Origin: Magnetaquicoccus sp039908525
GTDB taxonomy: Bacteria > Pseudomonadota > Magnetococcia > Magnetococcales > Magnetaquicoccaceae
Assembly: GCA_039908525.1 (NCBI GenBank)
Contig: JAMOAY010000016.1
Coordinates: 16,360 to 80,359, forward strand
Length of the DNA: 64,000 nucleotides
Reading direction: 5' to 3'
Position numbers and translations under genes: made by a program. This document shows, one piece after another, positions 1 through 6,819 of this stretch; positions within the stretch are counted from its first letter, which is position 1, and each line of letters begins with the position of its first letter. The notes beneath the pieces were generated by a model, which worked only from the letters and a program-made list of their open reading frames with translations, was not told the origin of the DNA and did no database searches.

Positions 1-2
1 CC

Positions 3-701
3 GATCCCAAAAAAGCGGTCAATTTCAACACAGGCCTGCCCTACATGGCCAAACTGTTCAACGAATACGACCGCCTCCTGCTCCAGGAGAGCGGCGGAGA
101 GCGTGAGGAAAGAGAGCGGATCCTGGCCCTGGCCAAATGTGCGCCCACCTCGGACAGCTATCGACCGCTTGCCTTCCCGCTGATCAGCACCCTGATCCAG
201 TTGCCCCATGTCAACCTGTGGCAGGAGCTGGAAAAACAGGCCGCCGCCCCCCTCTCCGCCAGCGACCGCATGCACGGCGAACGACGGGTCAAAGCGGCCC
301 ACTATTGGCTGACCCACTTTGCCACCCCGGAGGAGAGCTTCACGGTTCAAGAGCAGCTGCCCCCCTCGGCCCACGGGTTGACGGCCACCCAGCGGAGCTT
401 TCTTCATCAATTGGCCGCCCTGCTGCAGGAGTCGGTCGCACCCGCAGGCAAGGAAAATGCCGGCGAGCTGGTCCAGGCACAGATCTTCGATGCCGCCAGG
501 GCCACCCCCATTCCCCAGGCCGAGGCCTTCCAGGCCATCTACCAGGTGCTGCTGGGCAAGGAGCGGGGACCCAAGGCGGGCAGCCTGATCCCCTTTCTGG
601 ACAACGCCTTCGTCATCCAGCGTTTTCGGGAACTCCCCCTCCTGCCCCTCCCGGTGCCGCCACCGGAGCACGACAACGAACAGGCACAGGACAGTTCATG
701 A
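3..701 (+). CDS. lysS: Lysyl-tRNA synthetase, class I (3' part only)
   Basis: C-terminal 232 residues of a class I lysyl-tRNA synthetase. The reading frame is already open at base 3, so the start and the catalytic Rossmann domain with its KMSKS loop lie upstream of the window. The visible part is the alpha-helical anticodon-binding region. It ends with the family's typical element, an AFQAIYQVLLGKERGPKAG-like segment followed by a short FLDNAFVIQRF stretch. The enzyme charges tRNA-Lys in the cytoplasm. The class I form is the archaeal type, found in many alphaproteobacteria and relatives in place of the usual class II LysRS. The family assignment is secure from the C-terminal motif, but the catalytic part cannot be checked here. 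Confidence 0.85.
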   Translation, partial: DPKKAVNFNTGLPYMAKLFNEYDRLLLQESGGEREERERILALAKCAPTSDSYRPLAFPLISTLIQLPHVNLWQELEKQAAAPLSASDRMHGERRVKAAHYWLTHFATPEESFTVQEQLPPSAHGLTATQRSFLHQLAALLQESVAPAGKENAGELVQAQIFDAARATPIPQAEAFQAIYQVLLGKERGPKAGSLIPFLDNAFVIQRFRELPLLPLPVPPPEHDNEQAQDSS

Positions 702-806
702 CGGTAGTCGCAACCGAGAACCATATTGTTGTCGCCTTGTTTTGTGATAACATCCGCTCACTCGACGCAAGCCATTGGGCCGTGCCATCCGGGCAGGAGC
801 CAGTCA

Positions 807-3479
807 ATGAACCCTCAAGAGCAGGCAACTTATCGCATTCGTGGGCCCATTCTGGCCACCTTTGCTGCGATTCTGGCGGTTTTTTTTGTCATTTTTCTCT
901 TGTCTGTGCAAAGTTTGCATACCCTGCATGAACAGGAGACGATCAAGGAAACCCGGCAGGCGGTGGAGCAGCTGTTCACCCGACTGCTGCGGACCCGTCA
1001 GGACGAAATGCAGAGCCTGTTGCGATTGATCGCCCAGGACAAACAGATCCAGGCGCCCTTCCTGCGCCGGGATCGGGCGGCCTTGTTGACGGCCAGCCGG
1101 GACACCTTCGAGCAGATGCGCACCCTGCACAACATCAGCCATTTTTATTGGATCGATCCCGACCGCGTGACGGTGCTGCGGATGCACCAGCCGATACGGT
1201 TCGGGGATCGTATCGACCGTCACACCCTGCTGAACGCAGAAAAGAGCGGTCAGGTGTCGTCAGGGCTGGAGTTGGGTCCCCTGGGCACCCTGACGCTGCG
1301 CACCGTCCTGCCATGGTATGCCGAGGGGAAACGGATCGGTTATCTGGAGTTGGGCACCGAGATCACCCATCTGGTGGCCCTGGTCCGCCGCGTTCTTGGT
1401 GTGGAGTTGCATGTTTTTGTGGATAAAAATCGCCTTGACAAGCAGTCCTGGTTGGAAGGCATGGCCATGCTGGGCAGGCAGGGGGAGTGGCAGCAGTTCG
1501 CCGACGTGGTCTGGGTCAAGGATGCACACGGCGAGATCTCCCAGGGATTGTACCACCACCTGGCACAGGCCCGGCTGCACGCCGACTCGCCGGCTCCCAC
1601 CCCGCCCGGCAGCTTTGTGACCGACCACCACCCGCTCTTTCTGTTCTCGCCCATCACCACCGTGACCGGTGAACAGGTGGCCTGGCTCGGTGTGGGCAAG
1701 GATGACTCCAAGGAGGATGCAGCCACCCGCACCCATGTGCTGACCATCCTGTTGTCCATTGTGGTGGCCGTCGGCCTGTTGGCCCTGTTTCTCTTCCGTT
1801 TATTGCAAACCATGGAACAACGCCTGGCCCGCGCCAATGCCGAGCTGCGGCGCAGCGAACAACGCGCCCGGGGCATGCTGGAGGCCGCGATGGATGCCAT
1901 CATCTCCATCGACCAGGAGAACCGCATCCTGGAGTTCAATCCGGCTGCGGAACGTCTGTTCGGTTTTTCCAAGGAGACCGTATTGGGGCGGGATCTGGCC
2001 GAAATCATCATTCCGCCGGAATTTCGGGACGCCCATCGACAGGGCCTGGCCCGCTTCCGGATTTCCGGGAAGTCACAGCTGCTCAACCGGGTGCTGGAAC
2101 AGACCGCCATGGATGCCCGTGGGGCGCGCCTGTCGGTGGATCTGGCCATCACGCGGGTTGCCGACCCCACAGCCCCCTTTTTCACCGCCTACCTGCGGGA
2201 TAATACCGAACGCCAGCAGATGGTGGCCTCTCTGCACGACTCTTATCTCTCCCTGGAGGAGACCAATCAGAAACTGCTTGCCGAAGTGAACAAACATCGC
2301 CAAACCCTGCTGCGCCTTGAAGAGGCCGTAGCCCGGGCCGAAGCGGCCAATACGGCCAAAAGCCAATTTCTGGCCGCCATGAGCCACGAGATCCGCACCC
2401 CCATGAACGCGATCATCGGCATGGGCGACCTGCTGTCCGAGAGCCATGGCTTGAACCAGGAAGAGCGGCACTTTCTGCAGGTCATGCGCCGCGCCGGGGG
2501 AACCCTGCTGGCCCTGATCAACGATATCCTGGATCTGTCCAAGATTGAAGCGGGGCAGATGGTGTTGGAACAGGGGATTGTCGAGCTGGCAGAACTGGTT
2601 ACCGGCACCATCGACATGGTATGGCTGCAGGCCACCGACAAAGGACTGGCCATGACCCATCGGGTGGAGGAGGGGTTGCCCGGCCAATGGTTGGGGGATG
2701 GACAACGGCTGAGACAGTTGCTGCTCAACCTGCTCAGCAACGCCATCAAGTTCACCCATCAGGGACGGGTGTCGGTGCGGGTCTCCCAGGCTCAGGGGGC
2801 ACAGTTGCTGATCGAGGTGGCGGACACCGGCATTGGCATCGCCGCAGAGATGCGAGAGGCCATTTTTCAGCCTTTTGTGCAGGCCGAGATGTCCACCAGT
2901 CGGCGTTTCGGTGGCACGGGGCTGGGCCTCACCATCTGCCAGAAGCTGGCCAACCAGATGGGAGGGGAGATCGAGCTGGAGAGTGAGGTCGGTCGCGGCA
3001 GCCTGTTTCGTCTCCGCTTGCCCTGGTCGATTCCCGATGCCCCACAGGTACCGGCGGAGTCCGTTGCCGGGAGGGATCCGGTCCTCTCTTCCCCCTCACG
3101 GAGCAAGAGAGTGGCGACCATTCTGCTGGTGGACGATGCCGAGGACAACCGCATGCTGGTGCGTGCCTTTCTGAAACGGAGCCCCTACCGGTTGGTGGAA
3201 GCGGTCCACGGCGAGGATGCGCTGGCCCGGTTCAAACAGGAAAAGTTCGATCTGGTCTTGATGGACATGCAGATGCCTGTCATGGATGGTTTTGAGGCCA
3301 CCCGTCAGATGCGGGCCTGGGAGGCGGCCCAGGGCGCCGTCCCGGTACCCGTCATCGCCCTGACCGCCCATGCGATGCGGGAAGATGTGGCAAAAACCAC
3401 GGCAGCGGGCTGCAACATGCACGTCACCAAACCGATCACCAAGGGCCACCTGTTGGCGGCAATCGGTCGCTGGGTGTAA
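807..3479 (+). CDS. Membrane hybrid sensor histidine kinase (Cache-PAS-HisKA-HATPase-REC)
   Basis: An 890-residue hybrid kinase. Membrane helix 1 is at about residues 12-36, followed by a periplasmic sensor region of about 270 residues resembling a double-Cache fold. Membrane helix 2 is at about 310-334 and a PAS domain starts near 357. The HisKA phospho-acceptor is His527 in a SHEIRTPMNAI box. The HATPase has DTGIGI and GGTGLGL boxes, and the C-terminal receiver has acceptor Asp820 (LMDMQMPVMDG). The open frame extends 81 bp upstream, but the start at 807 places the first membrane helix at the usual distance from the N terminus. No cognate output regulator is adjacent, so phosphate presumably goes to a separate HPt protein. 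The ligand is unknown. Confidence 0.9.
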   Translation: MNPQEQATYRIRGPILATFAAILAVFFVIFLLSVQSLHTLHEQETIKETRQAVEQLFTRLLRTRQDEMQSLLRLIAQDKQIQAPFLRRDRAALLTASRDTFEQMRTLHNISHFYWIDPDRVTVLRMHQPIRFGDRIDRHTLLNAEKSGQVSSGLELGPLGTLTLRTVLPWYAEGKRIGYLELGTEITHLVALVRRVLGVELHVFVDKNRLDKQSWLEGMAMLGRQGEWQQFADVVWVKDAHGEISQGLYHHLAQARLHADSPAPTPPGSFVTDHHPLFLFSPITTVTGEQVAWLGVGKDDSKEDAATRTHVLTILLSIVVAVGLLALFLFRLLQTMEQRLARANAELRRSEQRARGMLEAAMDAIISIDQENRILEFNPAAERLFGFSKETVLGRDLAEIIIPPEFRDAHRQGLARFRISGKSQLLNRVLEQTAMDARGARLSVDLAITRVADPTAPFFTAYLRDNTERQQMVASLHDSYLSLEETNQKLLAEVNKHRQTLLRLEEAVARAEAANTAKSQFLAAMSHEIRTPMNAIIGMGDLLSESHGLNQEERHFLQVMRRAGGTLLALINDILDLSKIEAGQMVLEQGIVELAELVTGTIDMVWLQATDKGLAMTHRVEEGLPGQWLGDGQRLRQLLLNLLSNAIKFTHQGRVSVRVSQAQGAQLLIEVADTGIGIAAEMREAIFQPFVQAEMSTSRRFGGTGLGLTICQKLANQMGGEIELESEVGRGSLFRLRLPWSIPDAPQVPAESVAGRDPVLSSPSRSKRVATILLVDDAEDNRMLVRAFLKRSPYRLVEAVHGEDALARFKQEKFDLVLMDMQMPVMDGFEATRQMRAWEAAQGAVPVPVIALTAHAMREDVAKTTAAGCNMHVTKPITKGHLLAAIGRWV

Positions 3480-3521
3480 GCGAAGGAGCATTGAGCAGAT
3501 TAAGTATCCTTTTCCTGCGAA

Positions 3522-3884
3522 TCAGCTGGACTGAGTATAAACATCCAGGTTGATTGAGAAGCCGATGGTATGACAGAACCCCTGCACGACCACAGAAAAA
3601 AAATCCGGTGTCACCCTTCCCAGATTCCGAACAATGGTCCCCGTGTCCAAGGTGTACACCTTGTCCAGCCGAATCCAGCTCAACTTGGGTAGCGACCCCC
3701 GTAACATCGCATCTGGATTCACAGGCAAAGCGGACTTCTGTGTGGGTGCAGAGGTCACGGCCAATCCGATAAAATCATCGTGGTGGTCAGGGAAAGTCAG
3801 GATCAGAACCGGCCGTTTTTTGTCAGCAGCAAGGTCCGAAAAGGGAAAAGGGATCAACACCAAATCACCGGGCTCACAGAGCAT
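3522..3884 (-). CDS. Type II toxin of the PemK/MazF family
   Basis: A 120-residue protein beginning with the classic MazF/PemK opening (EPGDLVLIPFPFSDL). It also has the KKRPVLIL strand and the downstream SWIRLDKVYTLD segment typical of this endoribonuclease fold. The family cuts mRNA in the cytoplasm when its antitoxin is degraded. The frame has two further ATGs up to position 3899. I chose 3884 because it sits directly before the conserved beta-strand. The start overlaps the last 11 bp of the antitoxin gene, as expected for a translationally coupled pair. Family confidence is high; toxicity is inferred. Confidence 0.85.
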   Translation of the reverse strand: MLCEPGDLVLIPFPFSDLAADKKRPVLILTFPDHHDDFIGLAVTSAPTQKSALPVNPDAMLRGSLPKLSWIRLDKVYTLDTGTIVRNLGRVTPDFFSVVVQGFCHTIGFSINLDVYTQSS

Positions 3885-4080
3885 TCCACACCTCATCATC
3901 CGGGTTGTCCCATACCTTGCGCATGGAGAGTTCCTGGGCAGCTTTCAGGGGATCGTCAGCTGTCTTGTCGAGGCCATGGCGGTGGACAAGATAACCGATA
4001 AAGTCCAGCACCTCCTGGACAAGAGGGGCCGGCAGCAGATCGATTTCACGCTGGACTCTTCCGGAAAGGTTTGTCGTCAT
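3874..4080 (-). CDS. Antitoxin of the PemK/MazF-type module (DUF2281-like)
   Basis: A 68-residue protein with an N-terminal segment (QREIDLLPAPLVQEVLDFIGYL) like DUF2281 and related small antitoxins. A flexible charged tail follows that would wrap the toxin. The frame stays open far upstream, but that upstream part is Pro/Arg-rich and lies across intergenic DNA and a separate small gene. The ATG at 4080 gives the normal size for the family. It precedes and overlaps the toxin gene by 11 bp, and the pair would be autoregulated if it behaves like other modules. Confidence 0.75.
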   Translation of the reverse strand: MTTNLSGRVQREIDLLPAPLVQEVLDFIGYLVHRHGLDKTADDPLKAAQELSMRKVWDNPDDEVWNAL

Positions 4081-4153
4081 CACCGCTCCTCTGGGGGCCG
4101 TGAACGGCCCCCAGACCCCTCTGCAGAAAGGATTGAATGGACTGGATCCTGGA

Positions 4154-4309
4154 TCATCCCCTCTTTTGCGGCCTTGAAATCGGCTTGGGAGGTGCACCGG
4201 AAGGTTTGGGAGCGGGACTGGATTTGGTGGCTGGCATCGGTTTGCCGGTGGCAGGCTTGCCGCCGGCAGGGGCCGGTTTGCCGGCAGCCGGTTTGCTGTT
4301 CGTGGCCAT
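4154..4309 (-). CDS. Small Pro/Ala/Lys-rich protein, unknown function
   Basis: A 51-residue very basic, low-complexity protein made of repeated GKPA-type steps, with no hydrophobic segment. The start at 4309 is supported by an AAGGGG ribosome-binding sequence about 10 bases upstream and by a good sigma70-like promoter (TTGAAG, 17 bases, TAGAAT) at 4359-4387. The composition resembles the Lys/Ala/Pro tails of histone-like proteins, including the tail of the HU protein encoded divergently next door. A nucleic-acid-binding role is possible, but this is only an inference. It could also be a spurious frame; the promoter and ribosome-binding site argue against that. Confidence 0.55.
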   Translation of the reverse strand: MATNSKPAAGKPAPAGGKPATGKPMPATKSSPAPKPSGAPPKPISRPQKRG

Positions 4310-4358
4310 CGTGAATATACCCCTTTTGGAAGAGAAATTAACAACCTGCTGACTTTCG

Positions 4359-4387
4359 ATTCTAGTAGGTGTCGCGCATTTCTTCAA
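4359..4387 (-). promoter_or_regulatory. Predicted sigma70 promoter for the small basic protein
   Basis: Read on the minus strand: -35 TTGAAG at 4387-4382, a 17-base spacer, -10 TAGAAT at 4364-4359. It lies about 50 bases upstream of the ATG at 4309 and is back to back with the HU promoter. Confidence 0.55.
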
Positions 4388-4459
4388 GAGGGTTTTTTTT
4401 GAGGATGGAATCTGCGTCATGGATTGTTAAAAAAAGCTTGAACAGCGCAACGTTGCGAC

Positions 4460-4487
4460 TTGACAGCAGAGATTCCGACCGTATAAA
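4460..4487 (+). promoter_or_regulatory. Predicted sigma70 promoter of the HU gene
   Basis: A perfect -35 hexamer TTGACA (4460-4465) and -10 TATAAA (4482-4487) separated by 16 bases, about 80 bases upstream of the HU start. A 10-bp palindrome (gcaacgttgc, 4447-4456) lies just upstream of the -35. Confidence 0.7.
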
Positions 4488-4567
4488 AGTAGACGGGGCA
4501 ACTGGGGGGCGTGTCGCGCAGCTTGCAGGGCCAGGCCAACTACCAAAGAATAAGGGGAGGAACACCA

Positions 4568-4948
4568 TTGAACAAATCAGAGTTAGTGGATGCAGTCGCC
4601 GCCAAGACTGGCTTGACCAAAGCTCAATCTTCCGATGCGATTGATGCGGTTGTCGGTGCGGTCCAGGAGACCTTGAAGGGGGGTGGTCAGGTCAGCCTTG
4701 TGGGTTTTGGGGTGTTCATGACCGGCGAACGGGCCGCCAGGACGGGGCGCAATCCCCGCACGGGCGCCGAGATCCAGATTGCCGCCGCCCGCCTGCCCAA
4801 GTTCAAGCCGGGCAAGGGGTTGCGGGATGCGGTGGCGCTGGCCAAACCGGTCGCTCCGGTGAAGAGCAGCAAGAGCGACAAACCGGCCGCCAAAGCCGAC
4901 AAGCCGGCTGTCAAGGCCGAGAAAGCGGGCAAGAAAGGCGGCAAGTAA
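4568..4948 (+). CDS. HU-family DNA-binding protein with a Lys/Ala-rich C-terminal tail
   Basis: A 126-residue nucleoid protein. The first 90 residues are a standard HU/IHF fold: NKSELVDAVAAKTGLTK helices, the GFGVF strand, a GRNPRTG DNA-binding arm and a KFKPGKGLRDAV end. A tail of about 35 residues made of KPAAKADKPA-like repeats follows. It resembles eukaryotic histone H1 tails and the extended HU of some bacteria. I chose the TTG at 4568 because it follows an AGGGGAGG ribosome-binding sequence by 7 bases and gives the family's normal N terminus. The longer frame from an upstream ATG adds 19 non-homologous residues. The protein compacts DNA and would bind as a dimer. Confidence 0.88.
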   Translation: MNKSELVDAVAAKTGLTKAQSSDAIDAVVGAVQETLKGGGQVSLVGFGVFMTGERAARTGRNPRTGAEIQIAAARLPKFKPGKGLRDAVALAKPVAPVKSSKSDKPAAKADKPAVKAEKAGKKGGK

Positions 4949-4986
4949 CCCGTCTCTTCGCCAGGAGAGTATCGAATTCCAGAGTC

Positions 4987-5062
4987 GGGCGGGTAGCTCA
5001 GCCGGGAGAGCATTGGCCTTACAAGCCGAGGGTCGCAGGTTCGAGCCCTGTCCCGCCCACCA
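4987..5062 (+). tRNA. tRNA-Val (anticodon TAC)
   Basis: Full cloverleaf: acceptor GGGCGGG pairs with CCCGCCC, the anticodon stem TTGGC/GCCGA frames loop CTTACAA with anticodon TAC, and the T arm has TTCGAGC. The CCA end is encoded. Confidence 0.95.
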
Positions 5063-5188
5063 TGCACATTGAAAAAGTGGCTGTTGCCCAGAAAGCAGTT
5101 CGGCACTGGTTGACAGCAGGCTGAGTTTCGGTTAGAAGTAGTGCCACAGAGCTTGTATCAGCAGTCACATCGCAGCGTGCACGTTTGC

Positions 5189-5265
5189 GGGGGTGTAGTT
5201 CAGTCGGTTAGAACGCCGGCCTGTCAAGCCGGAGGTCGCGGGTTCGAGCCCCGTCGCTCCCGCCA
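5189..5265 (+). tRNA. tRNA-Asp (anticodon GTC)
   Basis: Cloverleaf with acceptor GGGGGTG pairing with CGCTCCC through two G-T wobbles. Anticodon stem CCGGC/GCCGG frames loop CTGTCAA with anticodon GTC. T arm TTCGAGC, encoded CCA. It lies 126 bases after tRNA-Val and is probably co-transcribed. Confidence 0.95.
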
Positions 5266-5287
5266 TTCACCATGTATGTGTTTCTTG

Positions 5288-5335
5288 AAAATGGGTAAGC
5301 CGCGTTGACCAACAATGGGCTTGCCCATTTTTTTA
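5288..5335 (+). terminator. Rho-independent terminator of the tRNA unit
   Basis: AAAATGGGTAAGC can pair with GCTTGCCCATTTT (13 bp, one G-T). A compact alternative hairpin, AATGGG-CTTG-CCCATT, is nested at its 3' side. A T-run follows. Confidence 0.75.
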
Positions 5336-5410
5336 CCGGGCGTGTCTGGACAGATCCAGGCCATGCCTCATCTCCATGCGCAACATCATAAAGAGTGAGG
5401 AACCACACCA

Positions 5411-6682
5411 ATGCAGATTACCGGCATGAAATGGGGAGCCAAACTGCTCAAGTATGTCGATTTCCCCACCGCAGAAATTTTGGGGGCCGAAGCCCACCCT
5501 GATGAGATCCAGGCCCTGATCGACAAATACGGCGGGGTGTTGATCAAGCCTGTGTTCAAGGGAGGGATCGGCAAAAAGGGCAAGGCCGGATTGGTGGGCA
5601 AGGCCACCGATGTGCGCACCGCGCTCAAGGAGAAGGAGCGTCTCTATTTCGCCGAGCACCGTCACGGCAATGCCGTCGCAAAATCCGAGGGTGTCACCTA
5701 CGAAAGCTTCATCAAGGCGGACTACGAAGTGTATGTCTCCCTGACCGACAGCACCATTTTTCGCGCCCCCACGTTGACCATCACCCACCATGGCGGGGTG
5801 GACATCGAAGAGCTGCCGGCGGACAAAATCGTTTCGGTGCCTTTTGACCCGCTGACCGGCCTGAAGGGGTTTGTCATCTCCAATGCCTTGAACAAACTGG
5901 GCGCCCCCAACGAGATCGTCAGCCCGCTGGTGCAAAATTTAACCAAGCTGTGGGATCTGTTCCATAATTTTGGCATGACCACCCTGGAGCTGAATCCCAT
6001 CCGCATCGCCCGGGACTCTGCCAACCGGTTGGTGCCGGTGGCCTGCGATTTCAAATGCGCGTTTGACGGGGACGACCGCAACTCGAAACGGCTCAACCTG
6101 CCCGCCGATCTGGACAACACCGATCTCTCCGAATACGAACTGGCGGTCAACCAGCTGCGCACCTATCAGGGTCAGTCGGACGTCTTCGTCATCAACCCGG
6201 CCGGCACGGTCACGGCGATGACCTTTGGCGGCGGCGCCAACGCCCTGGTGACCGAGCTGCTGGGGGACATGGCCACCATCTCCTCGGATTTTGGCGGCAA
6301 CCCCCCCTATGCCAAAATGAAAGAGATCAGCCGCATCACCTACAAATACTGGTTGCCGCAGAGCAACGTGCTGTTCATCATCGGCGGCAAGGCCAACAAC
6401 ACGGACATCTACGAAACCTTCCGCGCCATGGGCGATGCCCTGCGTGAATATTTTTCCGAGCATGGCCCGACCCCCCTGTACGTGGTGGTGGGGCGTGGCG
6501 GACCCAACCTGATACGCGGTCTGGGCTATCTGCGCGACGTGCTGGATGCGCTGGGCCTGCCCTATGCCATGTTCGGCTTTGACTCCGCCATGAGCGAGGT
6601 CATCAACCACGCCATGGCCGCCGACCGGTGGATGGCCAGCGGTGGCCGGCAGATGATTGCCCAGAAGCTGGGCGTGCGTTAA
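5411..6682 (+). CDS. aclB: ATP-citrate lyase, ATP-grasp (beta/AclB-like) subunit
   Basis: A 423-residue protein with an N-terminal ATP-grasp fold like the beta subunit of succinyl-CoA synthetase. A Lys/Gly-rich nucleotide loop (FKGGIGKKGKAGLVGKA) lies near residue 55. The C-terminal CoA-ligase-type domain has GGGANALVTELLGDMA and a late VVGRGGPNLIRGLGYLRDVL segment. With the next gene it would form citryl-CoA from citrate, ATP and CoA and cleave it to acetyl-CoA and oxaloacetate. That is the defining step of the reductive TCA cycle. Length matches known AclB (about 400 residues). The start follows a GTGAGGA ribosome-binding sequence. No other enzymes of the cycle lie in the window. The closest known arrangement is the type II ACL of Magnetococcus and some symbionts. 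Confidence 0.85.
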   Translation: MQITGMKWGAKLLKYVDFPTAEILGAEAHPDEIQALIDKYGGVLIKPVFKGGIGKKGKAGLVGKATDVRTALKEKERLYFAEHRHGNAVAKSEGVTYESFIKADYEVYVSLTDSTIFRAPTLTITHHGGVDIEELPADKIVSVPFDPLTGLKGFVISNALNKLGAPNEIVSPLVQNLTKLWDLFHNFGMTTLELNPIRIARDSANRLVPVACDFKCAFDGDDRNSKRLNLPADLDNTDLSEYELAVNQLRTYQGQSDVFVINPAGTVTAMTFGGGANALVTELLGDMATISSDFGGNPPYAKMKEISRITYKYWLPQSNVLFIIGGKANNTDIYETFRAMGDALREYFSEHGPTPLYVVVGRGGPNLIRGLGYLRDVLDALGLPYAMFGFDSAMSEVINHAMAADRWMASGGRQMIAQKLGVR

Positions 6683-6819
6683 CCGAATATCGTTCCGATC
6701 CTGTTCGGATCACGGGCAATGACCCGCAAAGGGGTCGAAGCCTTGGCAAGGTTCATGGGTCGCGTCGGGCCATTCGGGTCTGCGGCGCGGGTTTCCAAAG
6801 AGAGAGATCGAGGTATGAT

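Noticed and set aside
4687..5106. Minus-strand open frame across tRNA-Val with a GRDRARTCDPRLVRP translation
   Set aside because: This is the well-known false protein produced by reading a tRNA gene antisense.
5208..5411. Minus-strand open frame across tRNA-Asp
   Set aside because: Same artefact as at tRNA-Val; the translation follows the antisense tRNA and the intergenic DNA.
6628..6819. N-terminal extension of the large ATP-citrate lyase subunit overlapping aclB
   Set aside because: Arg-rich, non-conserved; the ATG at 6820 starts the conserved sequence.
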